Assembly (NCBI RefSeq): GCF_025989125.1
Contig: NZ_JAPDNR010000001.1
Location: forward strand, 248,001 to 312,000
DNA from: Chitinophaga nivalis
Lineage (GTDB): Bacteria; Bacteroidota; Bacteroidia; Chitinophagales; Chitinophagaceae
Direction: 5' to 3'
DNA: 64,000 nt
Below the pieces are notes generated by a model that searched no databases, was not told the origin of the DNA, and worked only from the letters and a program-made list of their open reading frames with translations. Positions 43,907 through 52,049 of this stretch are shown piece by piece. How positions within the stretch are numbered: the stretch's first letter is position 1; each line of letters starts with the position of its first letter. The position numbers and the translations under genes were made by a program.

Positions 43907-44785
43907 TCAGGAGATATTTTTCCGAAACTCTTCCGGCGTGATGCCTTCGTATTTTTTGAAGAACTTCGTAAAATAAGAGTTGTCTGCAAAGTTGAGCTGG
44001 TAGGCAACGGCAGCGATACTGATATCTGCATTGATCAATAAACGCTTGGCTTCCAGCAGTACCCGGTCGCGTATAATTTCTCCGGCAGATTTGCCCAGCA
44101 TATGCCGGCAAAATGCGTTGAGATAATTAGGTGTTACATACAGCAGTGCCGCGTATTCTTTCGGCAACCGCAGCTGCATATAATGCTGTTCTACCAGTTT
44201 CCGGAAATTGCGCAGCAATACATAGTTGTGCGGCGCCACTTCTTTCTTTTCATCCTGGCTGCCGGCGCGGCTTACCTGAATAAACATTTCCAGTACCAGT
44301 AACCGGAGCATATCCAGGCTATATATCTCTGCCCCTGGCATTTCGGCCAACATGGCTTCAAACAGCCGTACTACAGGCGTCATCTTCTCTTCCGGCAGTT
44401 GTACCACTCCTTCCCTGCTTACGCCGCTGAAGAACGGGAAACGTTCTACATAAGCATCGTCTTGCAGGAAGGCGTTGAAGAAACCAGCAGATACATTCAT
44501 CACATAACCTTCTATATCGCCGGTAAAAAACCAGCTGTGTACCTGTCCGGGGATCATAAAGTACAGCTGTCCTGCCTTTACCGGAAACCGCTCGAAGTCA
44601 ATGGTATGACTGCCACTCCCGGCTGTAAAAAACGCCAGATGGTAGAAAGAGTGCCGGTGCGGAAAATGGATGTCCTGGTGCGCTGCCAGATAGTCTGAAA
44701 AACGAGCGACCAATATATCGTCCGATGCCGGTCTTCCCATTGACAGGGAACAGATGTCGTATGTAGGAATGGGTGCCTTTGACAT
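43907..44785 (-). CDS. AraC family transcriptional regulator
   Basis: 292 residues from ATG 44785 (MSKAPIPTYDICSLSMGRPA). N-terminal cupin (HFPHRHSFYHLAFFTAGSGS near 40-59), C-terminal double HTH (PKEYAALLYVTPNYLNAFCR; SIAAVAYQLNFADNSYFTKF; ending YEGITPEEFRKN). Target genes unclear; neighbours are DUF983 downstream and an S9 peptidase upstream on the same strand. Confidence 0.85.
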   Translation of the reverse strand: MSKAPIPTYDICSLSMGRPASDDILVARFSDYLAAHQDIHFPHRHSFYHLAFFTAGSGSHTIDFERFPVKAGQLYFMIPGQVHSWFFTGDIEGYVMNVSAGFFNAFLQDDAYVERFPFFSGVSREGVVQLPEEKMTPVVRLFEAMLAEMPGAEIYSLDMLRLLVLEMFIQVSRAGSQDEKKEVAPHNYVLLRNFRKLVEQHYMQLRLPKEYAALLYVTPNYLNAFCRHMLGKSAGEIIRDRVLLEAKRLLINADISIAAVAYQLNFADNSYFTKFFKKYEGITPEEFRKNIS

Positions 44786-44879
44786 GATGACACAAAGGTA
44801 CAACGGCGGGAATAAAGGGGGTTGTGCAATTAGGTGGTTTAATGGTACTTTTTACCTATTGACTTTTATTTAAACGAAA

Positions 44880-44921
44880 ATTACCCGGAAATATCCCTTA
44901 TATCGGGGTACTCCGGGTAAT
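44880..44921 (-). terminator. Terminator of the S9 peptidase gene
   Basis: ATTACCCGGA and TCCGGGTAAT pair; on the minus strand TTTTCG follows the stem, 39 nt after the peptidase stop. Confidence 0.7.
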
Positions 44922-44959
44922 CTCTTCCGGCAACCTGCGCTGCCGGGTGCTGAAAAATA

Positions 44960-47353
44960 CTATTTCACGTATTTCATCAGCCACTCATCCATTTCCCACA
45001 ACATGTGCAGGATACTTTCTTTAGCAGCATAGCCATGGCTTTCCTGAGGCAGGAATACCAACCGGGCGGTGCCCCCATTTCCTTTAATGGCATTATACAG
45101 CCGCTCGCTTTGAATCGGGAAAGTACCGGAGTTATTATCCGCCTCGCCATGGATCAGCAGTAAGGGTGTTTTCAGCTTATCCGCATAGGAGAACGGAGAC
45201 ATCTTATAATATACATCCGGTATCTGCCAGTAGCTTCTTTGTTCATTCTGGAACCCGAAGGGTGTCAGCGTACGGTTATAGGCACCGCTGCGGGCCAGCC
45301 CGGCTTTAAACAGCGACGTATGTGCCAGCAGGTTAGACGTCATAAAAGCGCCATAGGAATGGCCACCCACCGCAATACGGTTTTTATCGCCCACACCCAT
45401 TTCCGTTATTTTGCCAACAGCCGCTTCCGCATTCATCACCAGCTGTTCTATAAAGGAGTCATTGGGTTCTTTATCGCCTTCACCTACTATCGGCATTTCT
45501 GTAGCATCCATGACCGCAAAGCCGCGGGTTACCCAGAAGATCGGGGAACCGTAGGTAACGCGGGTGAATTTATAGGCAGAACCACGTACCTGTGCCGCAT
45601 CGCTGGCTGATTTATACTCCCGTGGATATGCCCACATCAGCACAGGCAAACGCCCGTCTTTAGCAGGATCGTATCCTTTGGGCAGGTACAGCATCGCTGT
45701 CAGGTCTACCCCATCTTTACGTTTGTATTTCAGTAACTGCTTTTGTACACCTTGCAGCTGTGGCTGCGGATGAGGAAAAGCAGTCAATGCGGTCGTAGTT
45801 TTCTTTTTTACATCCGCCAGGTAATAGTTTACCGGAGCAGTCACTGATTCGCGTGTAGTCACCAGCGTTAGTTTTGCCGGATCGGCTACTGCTACTACCT
45901 GCTCATAGTAAGGCGCCTGGGAACGCCAAAGTATCTGTTGCTGTTTGGTTTTCAGGCTGAACTTTGCCAGGAATGGCCGGTCGCCTTCCGGAGAAGCGCC
46001 CGGTGCGCTCATCAGCAGTTCCGTTGCCGGCGATACATATAATACTTCCCGGTTGTATTCATTTTTCACGGTCACGGGTGTACCGGGATCATTATAACGA
46101 TCATTTTCTGAACGGTCAATTACCGTTACCGGCGCCTGTTCAGGATGCGCAGGGTCGATACGGCTGATCTGTATGGTTTGTTTGCTGCGATTCACTGCTT
46201 TTACCAGGGCCAGCTGACTGTTGCCCCAGGTAATGCCTGCAAAACGATCCGTGGTTTGCACCAGCACGGTGGAGGCACCGGTAAATGGCGCTGCCAGGGT
46301 GTGTACGGCATCCCGGAACGGTACTACTTTTTTAGGATCTCCGCCATCCAGTGCCTGCGCCCAGGTGATGGTAGCCGGTACATCGCTGCGCCATGCAAAT
46401 GCACGCGGATAATTACTGGTGGCATCAAAACCTTTAGGCCGTACTTCATCCAGCGGGTTGCTGGCCAGTTGTTTTACCGGCTCGCCATTTATTTTCCAGA
46501 TGCTGATGGTAGTAGGGAAACGGCCGGCGCCTACCAGGTAGGAATACGGACGATGTAAGGTTTCCACCAGCAGGTATTGATTATCCGGAGAAGGTATAAC
46601 TGTGGTGTAGATAGCGGGTTTACCAATTACCTGTTCTCCGTTATCTGTAATGATGACTGGCTCTGATTGAAAATAGTAATCAAACAACTGTTCATCGTAG
46701 GGATTTTTCAGCATGTCCTGGTAGGTAGCTGCCGGAGCAGCCTTACCGCTGGTTTGCTGTACCGTAGGGCCTTCCGGCGCTATCGGTTTCACTGGCGCCG
46801 GCCCCGCCGTAGCAGGGACAGACATTACCAGGATACGGTCTTCATCTATCCAGGTAAAAGCGTTACCGGCAATATCATTCAGCCGGCGGGTACTTTGTTG
46901 TTTGGCAACACCGGTTGCGACCGAAGCTTTCCATAAAGTAATGCTTTGTTTGTCTGTAACGGTGAAGGCTATACTCTTTTCTGATGGCGACCAGGTAACA
47001 TGTCCGATATTGGCTTGCGCAGGCAATCCTGTTACGGCATATTCCTTCTTGCTGCCTATCTGTCTGATCCGGATGCCGGTAACGTAAGATGCCCTGCTGG
47101 GGCCAAAGTTGGCCGGATTAATCCGATCTCCTGCGAGCCGGTATTCCGGCTGTGATAAATCCTCTATCGTTGGATAGCTGGTTCGCTCCATCACCAACAT
47201 CATATCCCCTTTACTATTAAAACTCACCGATGGCGACGGCGCCGCCATGGCCAGTTCCAGGATGCTTTGCGGAGGCGTCTGATATTTCAGCGCATCCTGG
47301 GCATAAGCACGGAACGTCACCAATAAGGATAATGATAAAATCAATTTTCTCAT
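44960..47353 (-). CDS. Secreted S9 family prolyl-oligopeptidase-type peptidase
   Basis: 797 residues. Signal peptide to about 19 (FRAYAQ). A beta-propeller-like domain spans about 40-520 (GHVTWSPSEKSIAFTVTD, TVIPSPDNQYLLVETLH). The C-terminal alpha/beta-hydrolase has the nucleophile GGHSYGAFM (S666), LLLIHGEADNN supplying Asp near 746 and ESHGYA supplying His near 779. Similar to the glutamyl-endopeptidase-like S9 group. Acts in the periplasm or outside, cleaving peptides. Single gene with terminator. Confidence 0.88.
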   Translation of the reverse strand: MRKLILSLSLLVTFRAYAQDALKYQTPPQSILELAMAAPSPSVSFNSKGDMMLVMERTSYPTIEDLSQPEYRLAGDRINPANFGPSRASYVTGIRIRQIGSKKEYAVTGLPAQANIGHVTWSPSEKSIAFTVTDKQSITLWKASVATGVAKQQSTRRLNDIAGNAFTWIDEDRILVMSVPATAGPAPVKPIAPEGPTVQQTSGKAAPAATYQDMLKNPYDEQLFDYYFQSEPVIITDNGEQVIGKPAIYTTVIPSPDNQYLLVETLHRPYSYLVGAGRFPTTISIWKINGEPVKQLASNPLDEVRPKGFDATSNYPRAFAWRSDVPATITWAQALDGGDPKKVVPFRDAVHTLAAPFTGASTVLVQTTDRFAGITWGNSQLALVKAVNRSKQTIQISRIDPAHPEQAPVTVIDRSENDRYNDPGTPVTVKNEYNREVLYVSPATELLMSAPGASPEGDRPFLAKFSLKTKQQQILWRSQAPYYEQVVAVADPAKLTLVTTRESVTAPVNYYLADVKKKTTTALTAFPHPQPQLQGVQKQLLKYKRKDGVDLTAMLYLPKGYDPAKDGRLPVLMWAYPREYKSASDAAQVRGSAYKFTRVTYGSPIFWVTRGFAVMDATEMPIVGEGDKEPNDSFIEQLVMNAEAAVGKITEMGVGDKNRIAVGGHSYGAFMTSNLLAHTSLFKAGLARSGAYNRTLTPFGFQNEQRSYWQIPDVYYKMSPFSYADKLKTPLLLIHGEADNNSGTFPIQSERLYNAIKGNGGTARLVFLPQESHGYAAKESILHMLWEMDEWLMKYVK

Positions 47354-47444
47354 ATAGCTGTAGAATTATATACGTTGTAACCAGTGAATCCGGCCAAAAT
47401 AAAACTATTGCGGCGGAGATCAAAACAGAAAATGATAAGCGTTG

Positions 47445-48149
47445 TCAGGGACGTGGATCAAAAGTGCGGAAAAGACGATCCCATATACTGGTATAAAATC
47501 CGAAGTTACAGACTTCATTGCGGTGATGCCTGTGATGAAAGGTAGAGGTACCCAGGTACCTGAATACCGGCCACCCGCGCAGTTTTTCCGGCAATGGCTC
47601 CATACCCAGATGACCCGTCATGCCAAATATTACGTTTATGATCAGGTAGATGATGATGCCATAGATATTTAACGGGAACGCCACTAATAACAATAACCAC
47701 AAAGCGCCAAAGCTGAGGGTTTCTACCGGATGTAAGATGAACAGGTCAATGGGTTCCGGATCAGTAGCGGCATGATGTAAACTATGAATGAGTTGATAGG
47801 CAAACGTTTTGTGAATCCCGTAGTGAAAGAGATACATCAGCAGGTCCATGGCCAGGAAAAGGAATACCGCATCCGTGCATGCCCGCAGTGAAAAAGAAGT
47901 ACCAATACGGATGTAGCCTTGTTGCCATAACCAGTACCCCGCATAGGTAACGATGGTGTTCAGGATACAGGTAAGCAGGGCGATGCTCCATTGGCGGGGG
48001 TTATACGCAAACATCTGTGTTGCCGGCTTTCGTTGCAGCCGGTTCCCCCATACTAATACGCCCAGCATGATCAGCACATTTTCAGCGCCGAAGATCAGCC
48101 ACAGCACCCATGCCGGCAGTTGTTGTATCGTTTGTAACACCGCTTCCAT
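47445..48149 (-). CDS. Sterol desaturase / fatty acid hydroxylase family protein
   Basis: 234 residues from ATG 48149 (MEAVLQTIQQLPAWVLWLIF); the longer frame to 48635 is the antisense of the GntR gene. About four membrane helices and the di-iron histidine clusters: HYGIH, HSLHH, then a further His in FILHP and HHRHHR near 213. It would hydroxylate or desaturate a membrane lipid; the substrate is unknown. Divergent from the FadR-type regulator 124 bp away. Confidence 0.85.
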   Translation of the reverse strand: MEAVLQTIQQLPAWVLWLIFGAENVLIMLGVLVWGNRLQRKPATQMFAYNPRQWSIALLTCILNTIVTYAGYWLWQQGYIRIGTSFSLRACTDAVFLFLAMDLLMYLFHYGIHKTFAYQLIHSLHHAATDPEPIDLFILHPVETLSFGALWLLLLVAFPLNIYGIIIYLIINVIFGMTGHLGMEPLPEKLRGWPVFRYLGTSTFHHRHHRNEVCNFGFYTSIWDRLFRTFDPRP

Positions 48150-48250
48150 CTGCGTCAAAGATAAAACAGATTGTGCTGTTTTCCGGTTGATAAAAACAGC
48201 CGGTCTGTTTGATTTTTTTTGAGCAGATGAAAAATAAAAAAGTTTTATCG

Positions 48251-48258
48251 TACCTTTG
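48251..48258 (+). promoter_or_regulatory. Bacteroidota -7 box of the FadR-type regulator
   Basis: TACCTTTG fits TAnnTTTG exactly and ends 15 nt before the ATG at 48274, implying a very short 5' leader. Confidence 0.6.
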
Positions 48259-48264
48259 CAAACA

Positions 48265-48277
48265 TCAGATGATATGA
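48265..48277. promoter_or_regulatory. Operator-like palindrome at the regulator start
   Basis: TCAGATGATATGA, one base from the perfect palindrome TCAGAT-G-ATCTGA at 48971. It covers the probable transcription start and the ATG, so binding would repress the gene itself. Confidence 0.6.
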
Positions 48278-48951
48278 CGAATATAAACAACGTACCCGTA
48301 AAACGACTTAGCCTCGCAGAAGAAGTAGCTGCCAGATTGCAGGAACTCATCGTATCCGGCAAATATGCTATCGGACAACAGCTCCCGACGGAGCCGGAAC
48401 TGATGGCCCAGTTTGCAGTGGGCCGTTCCAGTGTGCGGGAAGCAGTAAAACTGCTGGCACAGAAAGGACTGTTGCGGGTACAACAGGGACTGGGCACCTT
48501 CGTCTTATCGCAAACAGGTCCTTCAGAGCCGCTGCTGCAGCGGATGGAGCGGGCCGACTTTGAAGAGCTCAATGAGGTACGCTTACTGCTGGAAGTAAAA
48601 ATTGCGGAAAAAGCGGCCTTGCACAGAAGCAGCAAGGATGTAGAGAAAATGAAAACGTATCTGAAGAAACGCTATGAATATGCCGCTACCAACCAACTGG
48701 AGCTTTGTATTCAGGCAGATATCAATTTTCATAGCACCATTGCCGATGCCTCCAAGAATGAGATTATGCGCGACCTGTACAGAACCGTGGCTACCTATCT
48801 GAAACAATCTTTCCTGTTGCGCTATGGCAATACGGAATCTTTTGTTGAATCGCAGTACCTGCATGATGCGCTGTTACAAAGCATTATCGACCGCGATCCG
48901 AAGAAAGCGTTACAGTGGGCGACCCGTATCAGTACCCGTACACACATATAA
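48274..48951 (+). CDS. FadR/GntR family transcriptional regulator
   Basis: 225 residues from ATG 48274. N-terminal GntR winged helix (LAEEVAARLQELIVSGKYAI, GQQLPTEPELMAQFAVGRSS, VREAVKLLAQKGLL). C-terminal FCD domain with metal/ligand residues in DINFHSTIADASKN near 147 and a late His in QYLHDAL. Effectors of FCD regulators are often organic acids. Palindromes at its own start and before the next gene indicate self-regulation and control of the MFS transporter. Confidence 0.87.
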   Translation: MTNINNVPVKRLSLAEEVAARLQELIVSGKYAIGQQLPTEPELMAQFAVGRSSVREAVKLLAQKGLLRVQQGLGTFVLSQTGPSEPLLQRMERADFEELNEVRLLLEVKIAEKAALHRSSKDVEKMKTYLKKRYEYAATNQLELCIQADINFHSTIADASKNEIMRDLYRTVATYLKQSFLLRYGNTESFVESQYLHDALLQSIIDRDPKKALQWATRISTRTHI

Positions 48952-48970
48952 AAAAATTTAACTTAAAACA

Positions 48971-48983
48971 TCAGATGATCTGA
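48971..48983. promoter_or_regulatory. Operator palindrome before the MFS gene
   Basis: TCAGATGATCTGA is a perfect 6+1+6 palindrome 16 nt before the MFS start codon and matches the site at 48265-48277. Confidence 0.7.
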
Positions 48984-48999
48984 CCTTAAAAGAACAAAA

Positions 49000-50223
49000 A
49001 TGGAAACAACTTTAAGTAAGCAACCTGCTGAAGCTGCCCAACAGGTAGCACAACAAACGGTATTTTCGATTTTAATAGCATTAAGCTTTACCCACTTCCT
49101 CAACGATACTTTACAATCATTGATACCGGCCATGTACCCGGTATTAAAAGAATCGCTGAAACTGAACTTTACGCAGGTGGGGCTGATTACCCTGACCTTC
49201 CAGCTGTCGGCTTCCCTGCTGCAGCCACTGGTAGGCTTGTATACCGATAAAAAACCACAACCCTATTCGCTGGCGATTGGTATGGGCTTTACGCTGCTGG
49301 GGCTTGTGAGCCTGTCTGTGGCGCACAACTTTCAAATGGTACTGGTATCTGTAGGGTTGGTAGGAATAGGTTCTTCCGTATTTCATCCGGAAGCATCCCG
49401 CCTGGCTCACATGGCATCCGGTGGTAAACATGGGATGGCGCAGTCATTGTTCCAGGTAGGCGGTAATGCCGGTAGTTCCCTGGGGCCCTTGCTGGCGGCA
49501 ATGATCATTGTTCCTTTCGGACAGTTTAATATCATCTGGTTCTCCCTGGCCGCCCTGCTGGCCATTGTGGTGATGCTCAATATCAGCAAATGGTACCGGG
49601 CCAATACCCACAGGGCTAAACCCAAGAAGGCGATACAGCACCTGGAACGTCCGCTGTCCAACACAACGGTTGTTTTTTCACTCGTAGTGCTGCTGATACT
49701 CATTTTCTCCAAGTACTTCTATATGGCCAGCATGACCAGCTATTATACTTTTTACCTGATCGAGCGCTTCCATATATCCGTACAAAGTGCGCAGGTATAC
49801 CTGTTCATCTTCCTGTTTTCCGTAGCTGCGGGTACCTTCATCGGTGGCCCGGTAGGTGACCGGATCGGCCGTAAATATGTGATCTGGATCTCCATACTGG
49901 GGGTAGCGCCTTTCTCCCTGCTGCTGCCACATGCCTCTTTATTCTGGACGGCGATACTCAGTGTATTCATCGGCGTTATTCTGTCTTCTGCCTTCTCCGC
50001 TATTCTGGTGTATGCGCAGGAACTGGTACCCGGTAAAGTAGGTATGATTGCCGGTTTATTCTTTGGCCTGGCCTTCGGAATGGCGGGTGTAGGCTCTGCC
50101 CTGCTGGGTAAACTGGCAGATGCCACCAGCATTGGTTATGTCTATGAAGTATGTGCTTATCTTCCTTTAATTGGGTTATTAACAGGATTATTGCCAAATT
50201 TGGAGAAGAAAAAAAAGCAGTAA
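49000..50223 (+). CDS. MFS transporter, fosmidomycin resistance (Fsr)-like
   Basis: 407 residues, about 12 membrane helices. Fsr-type features: SFTHFLNDTLQSLIPAMYPV near 30-49, GIGSSVFHPEASRLAHMASG near 121-140 and SLFQVGGNAGSSLGPL. This branch exports fosmidomycin in E. coli, but the true substrate here is not known. It lies 48 bp after the FadR-type regulator and behind a matching operator, so it is probably induced by that regulator's ligand. Confidence 0.85.
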   Translation: METTLSKQPAEAAQQVAQQTVFSILIALSFTHFLNDTLQSLIPAMYPVLKESLKLNFTQVGLITLTFQLSASLLQPLVGLYTDKKPQPYSLAIGMGFTLLGLVSLSVAHNFQMVLVSVGLVGIGSSVFHPEASRLAHMASGGKHGMAQSLFQVGGNAGSSLGPLLAAMIIVPFGQFNIIWFSLAALLAIVVMLNISKWYRANTHRAKPKKAIQHLERPLSNTTVVFSLVVLLILIFSKYFYMASMTSYYTFYLIERFHISVQSAQVYLFIFLFSVAAGTFIGGPVGDRIGRKYVIWISILGVAPFSLLLPHASLFWTAILSVFIGVILSSAFSAILVYAQELVPGKVGMIAGLFFGLAFGMAGVGSALLGKLADATSIGYVYEVCAYLPLIGLLTGLLPNLEKKKKQ

Positions 50224-50302
50224 GCAGATAATTATCGCAAAGCCATCAGGCATTATTATGATAATGTCTGATGGCTTTGCTGTATTTAAAACTTTATATT
50301 TT

Positions 50303-51202
50303 ATGTGGAAAGGCATTACCCTTGTGTTACTGGGAGCGATCAGTTTTGGCATATTATCTACCATTGTTAAATTAGGCTACCACGAAGGATTTATACTGGC
50401 TGAGCTTTGCAGCGTACAAGCCGGATTTGGCATGCTCGCCTTATGGGGCATCCATTTTTTATCAGGTGCACCCACCTACGGTCTTAAAAACAAAGATGTA
50501 CGTACTTCTTTTATTCTGGGTAGTTCTACCGGGTTGGTCAGTCTGACTTATTATAAGAGTGTACAATATATCCCCGCCAGTATCGCCATTATCCTGTTGA
50601 TGCAGTTTACCTGGATGAGTATGATGGCAGAATGGATCATCTACAAAAAACGCCCTTCCGGTATTCAATGGCTGGCCGTATTTTTTATTTTAGCCGGTAC
50701 CCTGCTGGCTGGCGGTGTTATCAACAGCGGCGCTAACCAGTTAAACTGGACCGGTATCGGTTTTGGCCTGCTGGCCGCTTTATGTTATACCGTTTTCATT
50801 GTAGTCAGCGGTCGTATCGGGCAATCACTCACCCCGGTACTAAAAAGTGCCTGGATTGTCAGCGGCGCCTTTGTTATCATTACCTGTATTTTTCCTCCCG
50901 TTTACCTGATAAACGGTCGTTTTCTAGGCAGCAGCCTGTGGATGTGGGGATTACCACTGGCGCTTTTTGGTACTGTGTTGCCTCCTTTCCTGTTTTCCAA
51001 GGGAATGCCGCAGACCGGCGTGGCCCTGGGTGCCATTCTGAGCGCAGCAGAACTACCGGTAGCCATGATTGCCGCCACTATTTTCCTGCATGAATCGGTG
51101 AGCGCCCTACAGCTGCTGGGGGTAATAATTATCCTGAGCGCCATTGCCATGGCCAATCTGAAACGGAAACAAGCCAAAGAAGCCCGTATTTTAAACCCAT
51201 GA
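50303..51202 (+). CDS. EamA family (DMT) transporter
   Basis: 299 residues from ATG 50303 (MWKGITLVLLGAISFGILST). Ten hydrophobic segments in two EamA repeats; the first ends AEWIIYKKRPSGIQWLAVFF, the second ends LGVIIILSAIAMANLKRK. Inner-membrane exporter of small metabolites, substrate unknown. Same strand as the MFS gene, 79 bp on. Confidence 0.85.
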   Translation: MWKGITLVLLGAISFGILSTIVKLGYHEGFILAELCSVQAGFGMLALWGIHFLSGAPTYGLKNKDVRTSFILGSSTGLVSLTYYKSVQYIPASIAIILLMQFTWMSMMAEWIIYKKRPSGIQWLAVFFILAGTLLAGGVINSGANQLNWTGIGFGLLAALCYTVFIVVSGRIGQSLTPVLKSAWIVSGAFVIITCIFPPVYLINGRFLGSSLWMWGLPLALFGTVLPPFLFSKGMPQTGVALGAILSAAELPVAMIAATIFLHESVSALQLLGVIIILSAIAMANLKRKQAKEARILNP

Positions 51203-51217
51203 GGTGTGTTTTTTATT

Positions 51218-51225
51218 TATCTTTG
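51218..51225 (+). promoter_or_regulatory. Bacteroidota -7 box
   Basis: TATCTTTG fits TAnnTTTG and lies 45 nt before the 51271 start codon. Confidence 0.55.
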
Positions 51226-51270
51226 CCCCCTCTATTTATCAGATCAAAGTGATTTACGAATCGTTTTTTC

Positions 51271-51921
51271 ATGAAAGCATTTAACTTTTTTATCCTATAT
51301 CGTTTCCCGATAGGTATCGTGTTGTTATTGGGCGGTATTACACTGGGCCTGACTGTTGGCTGGTGGGAAGCAACAATTGTACTGATACTGGCCCTCGTGT
51401 GCCTGGTAACTCATGTCATGTTTGGCCCGATGCGGATGGTACAGGAAGCTGTGGAAGCCGGTGATCTCGAAAGAGCTACGGCCCTGATGAACCAGGTGAA
51501 ATTCCCTAAACTGCTGTATAAACCGATCCGCTCTGTATATTATTTTATGCAAAGCAATATGGCGATGTATTCCAATGACCTGGATAAAGCAGAAAGCACC
51601 ATCCGTCAAAGTATTCAATCCGGTAGCCCGATGAAAGAATACGAAGGGATGCAGTACTTCCAGCTGGGAACCATTGCCTATCAGAAAAATGACCTGAAAA
51701 CTGCAGATCAGAACCTGAAGAAAGCCATGCGTATGGGTCTGCCGGATAAAGAAAATACCGCTGCTGCCTTGCTGACGCTGGCTTCTATAGCCATGAGCCG
51801 CCGCGACTTCAAATCCGCTAAGGAATATTTCCGGAGAGCTAAAGCACAGAAGCCTACAACCGCACAGATTGTAAGCCAGATCAAAGAAATGGATAAATAT
51901 ATTTCCCGTATGCCAGGTTGA
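51271..51921 (+). CDS. Membrane-anchored TPR protein
   Basis: 216 residues. Two membrane helices at about 10-27 and 32-49 (IGIVLLLGGITLGLTVGW, ATIVLILALVCLVTHVMF), then TPR units over about 60-205 (EAVEAGDLERATALMNQVKF, YFQLGTIAYQKNDLKTADQN, ALLTLASIAMSRRDFKSAKE). Scaffold function likely; partner unknown. Own promoter and a downstream hairpin. Confidence 0.75.
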   Translation: MKAFNFFILYRFPIGIVLLLGGITLGLTVGWWEATIVLILALVCLVTHVMFGPMRMVQEAVEAGDLERATALMNQVKFPKLLYKPIRSVYYFMQSNMAMYSNDLDKAESTIRQSIQSGSPMKEYEGMQYFQLGTIAYQKNDLKTADQNLKKAMRMGLPDKENTAAALLTLASIAMSRRDFKSAKEYFRRAKAQKPTTAQIVSQIKEMDKYISRMPG

Positions 51922-51943
51922 TCCTGCCTACCGGATACTACAG

Positions 51944-52020
51944 ATTGCGAATTACGGATTGGAGAGCATATTACAGTGGATCATCTACGCGTATTACTCT
52001 CCGGTTCTTAATTCGCAATT
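51944..52020. other. Long imperfect inverted repeat before btuB
   Basis: ATTGCGAATTA at the left pairs exactly with TAATTCGCAAT at the right, and inner GGAGAG with CTCTCC. TTTTATTTTTACC follows on the plus strand, so it can act as terminator of the TPR gene; it also forms the leader region of btuB. Confidence 0.6.
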
Positions 52021-52049
52021 TTATTTTTACCAACGTTGAAAACAACCGG

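Noticed and set aside
48150..48635. N-terminal extension of the sterol-desaturase-like gene
   Set aside because: It is the antisense of the FadR-type regulator, Ser/Cys-rich in translation; the family domain starts at the ATG at 48149.
51922..52049. Cobalamin riboswitch before btuB
   Set aside because: The space is taken by an inverted repeat and I see no B12-box-like sequence; a covariance search would be decisive.
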